A stretch of DNA of 33,515 bases from Basidiobolus meristosporus CBS 931.73 (GCA_002104905.1 MCFE01000819.1:1-33515); one strand, 5' to 3'; positions 1 through 10,400 are shown, numbered from the stretch's first letter. The notes: generated from the letters alone by a model not told the origin. Program-made: numbers and translations.

Positions 1-1206
1 ACACAGTCAACAGGCTTGTATATAATAAGAGCTTGTGAACTCCAGATTGCATGATAATACTCTTAGGACTTGATATCAATGTGCAAAGTAAATAATTTGA
101 TATCATCACAGTTTCAAAAAAGTACTTTACTTTGATTCTAGGCAGGCCCATTCTTATGTTCTTTGTTCCTAGAAAGTATTCTCATTACCAAATAACACTT
201 CGAGAGCAGTATACACAAGCAGACATATACACATGTATTAAGGGAAATCTTGCTTGAAATCAGCAAATTAGAAGGGTACAGGATTGCAAACTTCACAGCA
301 TTATATCATGGTTATGATCAAAGTCAAGAAACCTAATACAATACTAGTAAACCTGCAAATCTGCGGTTGGTGAGATTGCAGCCAGCATGAGGCTTGTCTT
401 ATATAGCAGCTTCAATCTTATACAATTGGTTGTAGATTTTGCTGATGCTGACGAAACAATATAGAATGAAAGTCGGGTATTTTGAGTGGCTATGAATTAT
501 GCGAATTGACTCTCAGAGTCAGAAATTGAAATGACTGGTTGCGGCATTGTCTCATTCCTGGCGAATCAGTAGAGAAACGATATCGAGCATTTTTGTGGCT
601 GTGCGATTGATCGATTGATTTCGAGTGGACTCTTTAAAAGGTATTTGCGGGGATATGCAGGTTGATGAATGGCCAGAATGTACATCGAACACATGATCCA
701 TATCTGGTTCAATTTGAAACACAGCAAATGCAGCCATCATCTTATACAAGACAAACGAAGCGCTCCAGTCATGTGATGCATCAATATATCTTCCCATAAA
801 TGCTCACTGATCTACACTACTAAGGTATTTTCTCCCCTTGGCACTAGACTCGGAGGTTTCCGTTTGTAGTTTCAACAGAACAGATATGCATAAATGGAAA
901 CAGCACGAAATCAATGGTTCAATCAAGCAGCACTTTCTCCAAGATAGGCAATGCAGTAATGAGTGTGCCAAGTGTGTTTGTGGGGCTTATTTTCCCATCA
1001 TACAGAATAGCCTGATATCTATCATTCCCCAAGTCCATATATTAGCCACCATTCTATTTGGACAGGTTAGAATTTATGACAACTCCTATCCTAGCATGCA
1101 ATACCAGAGCAGAACAGATTGGCATTGAATGCTAACCCAGTCTCCTTTGTTCAGTGTTCCTACCTGCGGGTAGCCTATTCCTGCGCCTGAGCGGACTCTC
1201 CCTCCG
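1..1206. other. Gene-poor AT-rich stretch
   Basis: No reading frame in this stretch resembles a known family, and I could not assemble exons across it. Only short chance frames are present. It may hold the untranslated part of a neighbour or the edge of a decayed gene on the minus strand that ends near 1207. Confidence 0.4.
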
Positions 1207-1467
1207 TCATCGTGGATCTGCCTCAGAACACCTTGGCACGCCAGCAATGGAATCGGTTGCGACCTTCGTATACTTGTCGATTACCCACTTGCCATCCGAA
1301 AATTTGCCCCAAATGTTGTATCCCTCAGCTGATTGTCCAAAATCCTGACATACAACCTCCACATAAGCACCGGCCTTTAAAGATCCCACAACGGCGTAGG
1401 TGGTCCGAGGACCAAATCGCGGATTCACTCCATCATTGAGAGGGAACAACTTGGCAAATAAGATAGA
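1207..1467 (-). pseudogene. SH3b-like domain fragment (3' exon or gene remnant)
   Basis: The minus strand encodes a short segment with the signature of bacterial-type SH3 (SH3b/SH3_3) domains: GVNPRFGPRTTYAVVGSLKAG, where typical domains read VNVRSGPSTSY.VVG.LKAG, followed by VEVVCQDFGQSAEGYNIW and a DGKWVIDKY-like end. The frame stops at 1207 and is open back to a cluster of stops near 1468-1490. No ATG lies in frame, so this is either the last exon of a spliced gene whose upstream exons I cannot identify or a fragment. In known fungal and bacterial proteins this domain usually follows a secreted hydrolase or stands alone in a secreted protein. The variant residues (NPRF for NVRS) fit a diverged or decaying copy. 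The domain call is by motif similarity only. Confidence 0.45.
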
Positions 1468-1797
1468 AGGGACAGCTACTTATCACTAAACCTCTGACGG
1501 AAATAAACTCGTATTCGGTTCTCACGATGACGTAAATCAACCCTCGCTCAGTTAGCTATACCATTTAGTTTTCCCATACTGCACAGTCTTGCATGAGTCT
1601 GTTTCTTTCACTCTCTTATCCTCTTGTTCTACCTGGAACCCAAGAAAGATGGAAAGGCTGTACACGTAGAGGGCAGTGCTGGATCGTGAGTGAACGAATA
1701 CATGGTATCCAATGTGAGAAATTTGCGATCATGAATCAGCAAACTGTACCAGCTATACAACCCTTTGTCAAGTATCCCACTATCTTGGAATGACTGT

Positions 1798-2322
1798 TCA
1801 TAGATATGTAATTCCACACAAACTAACAACACTTCCAACATTTTCCGTGTGATCCAATATATACCGCTCTACTATGTAATTCTCATCATCTTTGGTTGCA
1901 ATTTCTCCAATCGCCTTCCACACCTGAATACCTATCATGGGTCGAGTACGATCGATCTTACTTGATTCTACTTCCCGATAAACACTCATTTAGTCAAGAG
2001 ATACGAGCGCTGACGTCCACTGAAGCACTAGAAATGCCTTCTGTGTGGCAAGTTGATCAGAACTGGTCCAACCCTCCAAGGTTACCCAACCGTCATCTAC
2101 CTGGATTGATATGTTTCGAATGCAACCGGATTGAAGTACAGCCCCAGCTCGTTCAACCCAACCAAGATTTCGTGTAACATTTGGCAACTGATGGAAACCA
2201 TAGCACATGTCACCGCCCCATCCATAGATGCGATTGGAGAAAACAGGAGAATGGATCTGTCTGCTGACAAAAAACCTCGATAATGGGAAATTCATGTTGA
2301 TGTATATCTGGTCGTTTGACAT
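1798..2322 (-). pseudogene. Decayed or spliced ORF of unknown function
   Basis: One minus-strand frame is open from 2322 to 1798 apart from a single TAA at 1990-1992, and the reading appears to continue in another frame below about 1841. The translation contains ISIQVDDGWVTLEGW, followed by an amphipathic stretch. This faintly recalls the BON domain pattern (V.V.DGWVTL.G), but the match is short and may be chance. I recognise no full-length family. The same strand carries an SH3b-like segment at 1207-1467, so both pieces could belong to one broken or intron-rich secreted-protein gene. One in-frame stop plus a frame change favours decay. Confidence 0.2.
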
Positions 2323-3507
2323 TCATTATCTCTGGATTTCTATCCAATAACGAGATCTGGATCTGGGTAAAAATGGATTCTGAACTAGTTACACATGAAT
2401 CCCGATACGATTTCCGCTTGTCTCATTAAACTATAAGTCTCCCATTGCTCAAGTGAAATCTGCTCGATCTCCACTCTATGTATCTCGGGCACAACCTGGT
2501 TGTGTTGTGACTACTGAGAGAACATCCGAATCTCCGTACGTGTAAGGGGGTTTCTGGCGCTTTGGTATTGCTAGCAACAATATAGAAATTAAGCTATTTC
2601 AGGACCACGTCGTATTGTATATACCCTATTGCTCCTCCTAGTCCCAGAAGTAGATGCCATTCACATTGTTCTAGTAGCATTCTGTGATAAGCATCAATTC
2701 ACTGGGCATGGATTTGGTCATTAACCCGATTGGAGACCGCGACAACTCAATCTGGATTGCTTGTAACACACGTCCTCGGTATTTTCAATTTGTTACAGCT
2801 GCTCTCTGCTGATTCATGACGAGGCTGAAACGTACTGAAGGTAGCTTTATTAGAACGATAACAAATAGTCATTAGTGACTGGAGGGAAATCTCTTGGTTG
2901 ATCCAAATGATCCTCGGTACGGTGTACTACGGGTAAGTAATGTGTGTTATGGTTGAGTAGCGTAACTTCAATATTCCAACAGCCTCTCACCTCACTTGGA
3001 GCTTATTTTACACACTTTGCATCGTGAGAACTCCCCTATATTAAACATGATTCCTACATCAACCAAGAGATGCTAGCGGATGGTCACGATGGGAATATGT
3101 GTCAGATGGATAGAAACAGCGGAGGATAGCTGCGATAACCCTAAATTGAGCATGTAACCCATAGAGATGTGATGGTGCAAGTAGCCGTGTCTGTCAGGCG
3201 TAAGTCGAGGATACGTCACTTGACTCTGCCGGCCAATAAGATAGAGTTGGCAGGGAGGTGAGGGTACAAGACCAGTGATACTAGTGAGTGCATAAGTAAC
3301 TGATGGCATAAGCAACCGATATAGTGATAGGGCTGGCTTCTGAGGACACATTGAGAGCACCAAGAACCGATAGAGCTTGCCTTGAAGGATATATTTAGAG
3401 TGGCAAGAGCCGATATAGAGTTTCAAGGAGCACCAACTTCCATGGGGGTGTGACATGCGTTGGATTGTGCCCTGGTACCTCTAAGTAAGCTGCAGAGTTA
3501 AATCTTA
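2323..3507. other. Intergenic region without recognised genes
   Basis: A 127-codon minus frame at 3073-3456 looks like chance: its composition is rich in His, Ser and Leu and it resembles nothing known. The DNA there has several variants of a CCGATAKAG motif (about 3320, 3366 and 3410), which suggests a degenerate short repeat. Nothing else can be supported. Confidence 0.4.
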
Positions 3508-3623
3508 TTTTCTTCACTGACATATTTGGGGCCAGAGGCTGGGTTTTCTTCGATGACATATTTGGGACCAGAAGGCTGCAGGTTGCATTTTCTTCACTGA
3601 CCTATTTGGAGCAGTAAGCTGCG
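3508..3623. repeat. Three imperfect copies of a ~36-44 nt direct repeat
   Basis: Copies begin at 3508, 3544 and 3588. Each opens with TTTTCTTC(AC/GA)TGAC, continues with (A/C)TATTTGG, and ends with an AGNAGGCTG- or AAGCTG-like block. The spacings are 36 and 44 nt. They lie upstream of the glycosyltransferase gene; a regulatory role is possible but untested. Confidence 0.65.
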
Positions 3624-3680
3624 GCGCTGTTAGGAATGTAAATGCTACGGCCTATTTCGCCACTACAGCACGGTAGAAAG

Positions 3681-3920
3681 CAGACCAGAGCTCAAGATTA
3701 CGTGCATTACCCTTATAGTGCGCCATCCGCCATCACCAACTACTTGCTCGGCTCTGTCAAAACAGACCGGTCTAGCTCAATTGGGAAGATCCGTTTAAAA
3801 CCGGACTGATCACGGGATTTGGGTTGTCAAACAACTTGGTCGATTTGTTTGACCGCCATCCGCCTGTACCACTACCCATTTTGGAGGACAGGATAAACGC
3901 CAGACCACACTCCAATTAAG
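3681..3920. repeat. Repeated CAGACC and CGCCATCCGCC blocks upstream of the glycosyltransferase
   Basis: A block starting CAGACC and ending CTCAA or TCCAA occurs at 3681, 3763 and 3901. The 11-mer CGCCATCCGCC occurs at 3721 and 3854, each time followed by a run rich in CCAC and TAC. An inverted pair, GTCAAACA (3826-3833) and TGTTTGAC (3846-3853), lies between them. The cluster sits 250-490 nt upstream of the start codon at 4168, so it may be promoter-proximal regulatory DNA. Confidence 0.45.
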
Positions 3921-4109
3921 TTTATTGCCAAAACTAGGAGCAATCTCGGCGATTTCCGAATTCGGAGTCTTTCCATGCTCTAGCATTCAGGTATGGGGAG
4001 CTTGAAATTTTGTACTACGCCGCTTTGCGAGTGAGACTGACTTTGACCAGCTGGTTTTTGAGAAATGGTTTAGAGATCAGGGTTAGGCTCTCCCCTCCAT
4101 CGAAAACTG

Positions 4110-4117
4110 TATATAAG
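4110..4117 (+). promoter_or_regulatory. TATA box of the glycosyltransferase gene
   Basis: TATATAAG lies 51 nt upstream of the ATG at 4168, inside a GC-richer promoter. Its distance from the start codon suits a short 5' leader. Confidence 0.6.
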
Positions 4118-4167
4118 GGGCGGCTAGGATCACACAAGGGCACAGTACTTTGCTCAGAATTCACACA

Positions 4168-6006
4168 ATGGAGTGGATGTTGGACTTGCACTCGGCTTTT
4201 GCCGCGTTCGCGTTGATCGTGCTCACTCTCGGAGGTTTGTATAGTGGTATTGTCGCACCATTGGGAAACTACGTCTTCAAGATGCGATTCTTCCGAGAGG
4301 GGTATGCACACAAATCAAGGTTCTTGACCATCTGTCTGTCAATCGTCATGGGAGTGGGGATTCCGACTGCCTTCCTTGTATATTATGCAGTAGACGGGGG
4401 ATTCCATGACCCCGACCCCAAGGCTTTCTTCCGCTATGTATGGCGATTCTGCGACTACTGGCGCAGCTACCAAAACTTCCGTGTAGATGGACTCCTGTTC
4501 TGCTACATCTACTTCTTCCTATGTTTCGGCCTCGTCCTGAACTCAGCCTTCGGGATATTCTCCCGCTGGAAGCCCCTCCCTGAGCCAGAGACTGAGCCGG
4601 CTTCAGAGCGCCACCTGTTCCTTATTGTTGCACACAACAGCTCCGACAAACTGAGAGAGACGGTGCTTGCCATATTCAACCACGTTGCCCCACACCAGGT
4701 CTTTGTGGCTGATAACGGCTCCTCAAGTGAGGAGATCAAGGCTACCGACGAGATGTGCTTTCAGCTGTCGCTGGATTACTACGCCTCCAGAGGACTGGAG
4801 TTTAGCAGCCAGATCAACGTATCCCATATCCAGTACGGGAATAAGACCCTGGCACAATTTCACGCCGTACACAGTCTGCATAGCCGTTACCACGAAGGGA
4901 AGTCACCAATTGATATCATCACCATCCTGGATGATGATGTGCTTGTACCGAAGAACTGGCCGTCGAAATCTATCGAAGCGCAGTTCGACGACCCCTCGAA
5001 GATCGTGCTGGGCTATCCTCTGTGTGCGGAAAACAACAGCGCCACCCTGATGGCCACGCTACAAGACTGCGAATACCTTAGCGGCAATGTTGGCCGCTAC
5101 GTGCAGTCCATGCTTGGGACCCAGCTGTTTGCTTCGGGGGCCATTGCCACCTGGCGTTTGGATCAGCTTAAAGAGGTGTTGAGTAGACACTGCACCATCT
5201 TCAATGGCGAGGACCTGGAGATGGGCTACTTGGTTCACAAACTGTCAGGTCGAGATGGAGCCAAGTTGGGGACCGAGCACCCCACCAGAATTGGCTATGT
5301 GAGAGACTGCGTTGTGCCCACCATTGTGCCATATTGTGCGTTCCACTGGTACGACGTGCTTCCAAACCCTATCAAGAAAAAGCTTCGTCCCACCCCATGT
5401 AAATGCGAGGAGCACTCCTTCTTGAATCAACGTCTACGCTCATGGGATCCCGCCGGTCACATGTTTCTGGTGAAATGGATCAAGGTGCTCTTCTCGCCAG
5501 GCGGTCGATCATACAGCCCGAAATGGTTCGTACGGGTAATCTGCATGTGGAAGATAATAAGCGCTCTCCGAGAGCTCTCCCAGATTGTAGGCATCTTCGT
5601 CTCGTTCGGACAGCTCCGGACACTGGAATCGTTTAAAAGTTTGATGGTTTTCTACGCCGACTCGATAGTGATCAGCTGGTCAGTGATAGTCTTTTATTCG
5701 CTCTTCCAATCCCACAGCTGTGGCCGGCTTGGAATGTCGTGGCGGCCAGACATCATTGTGTGGTACCCTATCCTCTACGAGATCCCCTACACCCTAATCA
5801 TCCGCACCATCACCTGTTTGTATACCATATTTTATTACCTAATAGTCCAACGCTTTCCCGACGATGTCCGTACCCAATTAGAGAAGGACGGCGAGAAATC
5901 CAAGGAGATTCTCACCAGTCAGCTTAAGGAGTTTTCCATCGCAGACCTTGAGAGAGCCCACCTGAAACGCTCGTCTTCCGAGGAATTACTCATCGCTAAT
6001 AAATAG
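4168..6006 (+). CDS. Membrane family-2 glycosyltransferase (chitin/hyaluronan synthase-like), intronless
   Basis: A 612-aa integral membrane protein. Hydrophobic segments lie at about residues 10-32, 52-75 and 108-131, with more near 470-482, 492-512 and 535-561, so both ends are membrane-embedded and a catalytic domain lies between. The GT-A-like core contains VFVADNGSS (178-186), an acidic ILDDDVLVP metal/nucleotide-sugar motif (DDD at 255-257), a FNGEDLEMGY motif (GED at 347-349) and QRLRSW (421-426), which resembles the Q..RW motif of processive GT2 enzymes. Those enzymes polymerise sugars from UDP-sugars at the plasma membrane. The acceptor and product are not readable from sequence. The first in-frame ATG, downstream of a TATA box, was taken as start. 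At 612 aa it is much shorter than classical chitin synthases and it lacks introns, unlike its neighbours. Confidence 0.8.
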   Translation: MEWMLDLHSAFAAFALIVLTLGGLYSGIVAPLGNYVFKMRFFREGYAHKSRFLTICLSIVMGVGIPTAFLVYYAVDGGFHDPDPKAFFRYVWRFCDYWRSYQNFRVDGLLFCYIYFFLCFGLVLNSAFGIFSRWKPLPEPETEPASERHLFLIVAHNSSDKLRETVLAIFNHVAPHQVFVADNGSSSEEIKATDEMCFQLSLDYYASRGLEFSSQINVSHIQYGNKTLAQFHAVHSLHSRYHEGKSPIDIITILDDDVLVPKNWPSKSIEAQFDDPSKIVLGYPLCAENNSATLMATLQDCEYLSGNVGRYVQSMLGTQLFASGAIATWRLDQLKEVLSRHCTIFNGEDLEMGYLVHKLSGRDGAKLGTEHPTRIGYVRDCVVPTIVPYCAFHWYDVLPNPIKKKLRPTPCKCEEHSFLNQRLRSWDPAGHMFLVKWIKVLFSPGGRSYSPKWFVRVICMWKIISALRELSQIVGIFVSFGQLRTLESFKSLMVFYADSIVISWSVIVFYSLFQSHSCGRLGMSWRPDIIVWYPILYEIPYTLIIRTITCLYTIFYYLIVQRFPDDVRTQLEKDGEKSKEILTSQLKEFSIADLERAHLKRSSSEELLIANK

Positions 6007-6903
6007 CTTCGTCACATGTTTCTTTTCCAATGTCCTTAGCGCGCTTCATTGATGGTCTAATTATATCGTAATCGGGCGTGACACAAGAACACGAATTCCC
6101 TTTACTGGCCATTTCCTCTTTTGCTCATCCATATATGGATCACCATGGATACCGATTGCCTAGGTGGGATATTAAGGATTTGCTTGGCCCACCAATAATC
6201 CTATTATGGCCGACTGATTTTGACTCCAAGTGTAAGCAGCGTTTGCCTTCCTTATTTGCCAGAGCGAGTGGAGTAAACTGTCTTGGATCACCTGGCTATC
6301 ACACAGATCCTACGGGTGATACATGCTTGAAACAGCATAGCTGATCCAAACAAAGGCAAGACCGAGCACTTCGCTAAACAGCAGCAGTTGATCAGTAGGA
6401 GAGTTATTGATATTACACAGCCTTGATCCAGGTAACCGTCCTCACGCTTAGCCTTATGATCAGGTGCGATAGTAAAGATGGTGAAAAATTTCGCAGAACT
6501 GAGGACAGTGGTCTCGCATGCTGAACGTCCAAATCCCTTATCCCATAGTCAGTGGTATTGTCGATACTGGTGGCCAACAACCATTCAAATCACCCGCCGT
6601 CTAACCGTGATATAACCTTTGCATGCAAGTGAACGGAGATTAAAGTGAAATAAAATTGGTTTGGAATCCGATTTGGGCGGAAAATAAACCAACCCAACAA
6701 CCCATGGATTTTTGCTGATAATCGATAAGCTTGATTAAAATAGCCATATGGTGGCCAATAGCCATTGGGATTGGCTCTGACAACCCCAATTTGGAGTTGT
6801 ATTGGGTATTCCAACTAAAGTCGATCATTAGTTAACAAGTCGCTTAACTATGTGAGGATGCTGAGCACCCTGGGTTAGTAAACCGCCCCTTCACAACGAC
6901 GAC
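6007..6903. other. Intergenic region, no gene seen
   Basis: About 0.9 kb between the glycosyltransferase stop and the next ATG. Short frames here resemble nothing. The part from 6640 to 6830 is AT-rich with many TTGG/CCAA and CCATAT-type motifs, probably promoter sequence for the gene at 6904. Confidence 0.4.
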
Positions 6904-7644
6904 ATGTCTTCGAAAGAGCTTGCCAACCTAACTTCCGTGACGATCTCAAGTCGCAGGTTCGAAGCTATCAAGGAGGAAATCCGCACTCTAAGACAGCTTC
7001 AAAGCCACATATTCACCGACATTAACGCACAGAGAAAGAGCGAGGTCAAGAAAGAGCGGGATTCCCTTTTGGAGAAGGTACTCAGCGGAATCGATGCCAC
7101 CGACACACTCATTCCCACTGGAGATGAGATGGCCAGAGAGGAGAGAAAGCAGCTCTTGAAGGACTTGCAGAGCTCCCAGATGAAGGCCCAGATTGACCTC
7201 AAGAGTATGTTGGAGCAATTGGTAGGAGAACGTACAGAGCAACTGCCGTGATCTTTATACTAAGTGGTTGACTCATCCCTTTAGTACCAATCGCTTAAGC
7301 CGGACGCATATGATACCCAAATTTATGAAGCGGTTCGCGGCAACGACGAAATCATCGTGGGGGATTTACGCACCCAATATGCCAGCAATCCGAGGGATTC
7401 TCCGGTGCTGGTTCAGATTGAGCTGGCTAGACAAGAGCTCCACAAGCTGGATGAAAGCCTGAACGCGGTGCGCGAGCTCAACTCTAAGTACTATCGGTTG
7501 GATAAGGCGGAGAACAGGATAGAGGAGTTCAAGGTGGAGCTCCCCTCGCGTAAGAGAAGCAAACGTACCAAGATCATGTTCGCCGGGACAGTTATCGTCA
7601 CTCTGGGCCTGATGATTGGGTTGATCGTCACCCAGGTACACTAG
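6904..7644 (+). CDS. Tail-anchored coiled-coil protein, two exons
   Basis: Exons 6904-7221 and 7285-7644 join in phase 0 across a 63-nt intron (GTAGGA...CTTTAG) to give 225 aa. The product is almost wholly helical and charged, with probable coiled coils in the first exon (about residues 15-105) and again at about 145-190. It ends with a basic patch (RKRSKRTK) and one C-terminal hydrophobic helix of about 20 residues, the layout of a tail-anchored membrane protein facing the cytosol. This could be a vesicle-trafficking or organelle-tether protein. I see no convincing SNARE motif with a central Gln or Arg layer. It converges with SED5, which is suggestive but not proof of shared function. The family is not recognised. 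Confidence 0.7.
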
Positions 7645-7901
7645 TGACTCAGAATCAACATTTTATGTAGCATATTATTGTCCTATATTCGAATATACCA
7701 ACAAGTATACACGCATCAGCATGTAGTAGAGTACAGATAAGCATACATGCATCAGCATTTAGTCAAGAACAAGTATGACATTTAGTAAAGGATTGATCTG
7801 TATCAGCATCGATGTATTTATTTGAGATGCGCAGCTCCAACGGATTATACACGAATAAAAGTATGCAGATGGTTAAATATTAGGGGAGGTAAGATTATGA
7901 C

Positions 7902-9237
7902 TCAAAGGACTACTACGAAGATCAAAAAGAAAACCACGATAATTGCAAAAATCTTGGCCATCAGCCAGCGGTTGGATGAGATGTGCGCGTAGTATTTTAG
8001 TAGCTCTTTTTGCGCCCCACTGACATTCATCTCGATATCATCCACGTTGGCGTCAATTCTACGAAGAGTGGTTGAGTCTTCGGGAGGATTGGTGTGCGGT
8101 GGTTAGACTAACGTACCTTTGTACCGCTTCTCTCTGCTCCGCAACCATGTGCGCCAAGCTGTTGGAAGATGTTCCCTAGCTCGGCGATGGTGGATTCAAT
8201 GGTTTCAATGGCATTAGCTCTCTCATCGATGTATGTGTTCTGGAAGATGTCACGTTAACCCCAAGGCTGAAAGTAATTGCTGATGGAATGGCAATACCTG
8301 TTGCTCTACAAGTTGAAGCTGTTGAGCTGATTGTGTGGAGAAATCCAAAGCAACAAATTCTCCATTGGTTGGGTCCTCCTGTTTCCGCTCAAAGTGAAAT
8401 AACGGGGAGTCCGCTGGCGAAGATAATATGGTTAAAATCGATACGTTCTACCGGATTGATGGTGCTTGGGGTACATACTAGAGGGGCCGATTGATAGTGG
8501 CGCCGAAGATTCCATGAACTGCTCTTTACGATCTTTGGTGGCTTTCATATTCTGGTGAATTGAAGGGAAGGGTTAGCTGTTTGTGCACCGCGCATAGAAC
8601 ATCAAAGGAACATACACTCGTGCGCATCTCCAAGACGTCTTTGAAGCTAAGCGAGGCGTTCATTAATTTCGACTGCAGCATCACGACGACATTGTTGTTG
8701 TGCTCTTCGATTTGTTTGGCATTCTTACGTCCACTCTTATTCTCCCGTACGTTCCTTTGTAAATTGGCGATCTGTTGATTCAGTCTGGCGATGTCTTGTT
8801 TGATAACATAAGTCAATTCCTATCAATGAAAAGGAGTCAGCTGTTCATCCAGACAATACAGTGCTAGCTCCGCCCCACGAGACACAGAGGTAAGACTCAC
8901 GCTGATTTCTGTGGGCTTGTCATCGAACAATGTTTTGCGCTTCGCCACTGGAATGAAAGGCTATTTCAGTACCCGTACAAGATGACCCGAGGAAAAAGCT
9001 CTAGAAGAAAAGAAGCTTACGTTTGGTCAATTTCTGCAGCTTGGCTGCAGTGCTGTTTATGTCACGACCGATGGCGCCTGCCATGTGAGAGAATTCCGTT
9101 TTACTCGGTATTCCATTGTGTGATTCAGGTCGAATGAGGGCATTCTTTTCCGTGCCGTTGCGAGAGGGCCGTGAGGATCTGGACCTCAGCGAATCGACGG
9201 CAGCTTGAAATTCAAAAGTTCTATTTTTGATGGACAT
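7902..9237 (-). CDS. SED5: Syntaxin-5/Sed5 Qa-SNARE (seven exons, one apparent frameshift)
   Basis: ER-Golgi Qa-SNARE that drives fusion of ER-derived and intra-Golgi vesicles. Exons, in coding order, are 9237-9021, 8947-8901, 8819-8616, 8551-8479, 8413-8298, 8239-8117 and 8058-7902, with introns of about 58-80 nt. The start MSIKNRTFEFQAAVDSLR is the typical Sed5/syntaxin-5 N-terminus. KLTKLAKRKTLFDD and ELTYVIKQDIARLN belong to the Habc region, and the SNARE motif runs from NTYIDERANAIETIES through RIDANVDDIEMNV to a C-terminal membrane anchor. In exon six the reading changes frame between IFQQL and AHMVAEQ: one extra base near 8152-8156 breaks the SNARE helix. Discounting it gives 311 aa and every other junction stays in phase. 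As SED5 is usually essential, an assembly error is more likely than true loss. Confidence 0.9.
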
Positions 9238-9533
9238 GGTAAGGGATTATGAGGAACTAGAAAAATGAAGTGCAAAAGCCAAAGAGTTATAGGAAAATTC
9301 CAGCGACTGTAACAATCATCAGCCAGCCCAGCATCCCAATCCAATGTGTATCATTTTGTTTGGATCGCAGTAACTCTCGATCTATTCTAGAATTCTTGAA
9401 ATTCAATCAAAACTCGACCAATTCACCGTCGCAACGTGGCTGCTGGATGGGCACTGACTACACTTGCAAACATACAACTAGCGCTGGATTTAGAATACGA
9501 ATGTTTATTGATTTCAAACCAAAAAGCGGCCGT

Positions 9534-10016
9534 TTAGATCAAAGTTTCGTAGGCAATAGGGTAGATGGTGGTGGGAGCATTGTCCTTGGTGGAGACATGA
9601 CGAGCCTCGCGGGGTTGGACAGGTTGACGCTTAAGATGGATGGATTGGCCAGCAGCCTTGGCTTCCTTCTTCTTTTGAGCGTTTTCCTTGACACGACGCA
9701 AGAAGTCATCACGGCACTTGGAGTGCTTGATGTGCTCAATACGGATGTTGACACGCTTCTCCATGTAACGGTTGCCGACACGCTTGTTCACGATGACACC
9801 GACGGAGGTCTTGGTGACGTTGTAGACAATACCGGTTCTGCCGTGGTAGAACTTGTGGGGCATACCCTTTTGGATGGAGGCGTTGGCCTTGATATCAACG
9901 ATATCACCAACCTTGTAGGTCTTCAAGTAAGTGGAAAGCTTGACGGGGCCATGTTCACGGAACTTCTGGGAGAACAAGTGACGGGTACGAGCACGATAAC
10001 CAAAAGAGTGAGGCAT
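9534..10016 (-). CDS. RPL21: 60S ribosomal protein L21 (eL21)
   Basis: An intact 160-aa protein that begins MPHSFGYRARTRHLFS and matches eL21 throughout: the basic N-terminus, the KVGDIVDIKANASIQKGMPH segment of the SH3-like fold, YHGRTGIVYNVTKTSVGV, and the RVNIRIEHIKHSKCRDDFL helix near the C-terminus. eL21 binds the large subunit close to the central protuberance and the 5S rRNA. Length matches yeast Rpl21 (160 aa). It is uninterrupted here, whereas many fungal RP genes carry an early intron. It is divergent from uS4 (start at 10401), with 384 nt between the two start codons. Confidence 0.97.
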   Translation of the reverse strand: MPHSFGYRARTRHLFSQKFREHGPVKLSTYLKTYKVGDIVDIKANASIQKGMPHKFYHGRTGIVYNVTKTSVGVIVNKRVGNRYMEKRVNIRIEHIKHSKCRDDFLRRVKENAQKKKEAKAAGQSIHLKRQPVQPREARHVSTKDNAPTTIYPIAYETLI

Positions 10017-10400
10017 TGTTGCTTACTACGGATATCCAATGAAACTTGATATTAGTAAAGTCATAACCCAGCATGAACAAACAACACATTCGCTTGTCGA
10101 CTTCAAATTCCGCACTAATCTATCAACGAATATGCATACAACTCGTACCTACAAGAGTTTCCACTAGGCTCGTGAAGGAGAAAAGGAAGTTTCTGTGTTT
10201 GTCAGAGTGCTTACTTTTGTTGACGCCAGGCCAGAAAAAAAAATCCCCCTTAAGCAGGGGTTGGATTTTTCGGGGCCTGCCGGGTGATTGGCCGGGGCCG
10301 GGGCGCATTGGAATTTTCACCCAAAGCTCGGGTCAGTTAAAAGTGTGTATTTTCGCCTGGAAACCTCCTTTCCTCTGGTCGGATTCAACAGCGGCGTAAC
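10017..10400. promoter_or_regulatory. Shared divergent promoter of two ribosomal protein genes
   Basis: The 384 nt between the eL21 and uS4 start codons must serve both genes. They contain an imperfect hairpin at about 10233-10270: AAAAATCC and GGATTTTT flank CCCCT and AGGGG arms. A G/C-rich block (GGCCGGGGCCGGGGCG) follows at about 10290-10306. No classical TATA box is obvious for either direction. Co-regulation is inferred from the layout. Confidence 0.55.

Noticed and set aside
3073-3456. A 127-codon minus-strand frame
   Set aside because: His/Ser/Leu-rich composition, no recognisable domain, and it overlaps degenerate short repeats.
9270-10049. A 259-codon plus-strand frame opposite eL21
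   Set aside because: It is the antisense shadow of the conserved eL21 coding region and extends into promoter sequence; nothing in it resembles a known protein.
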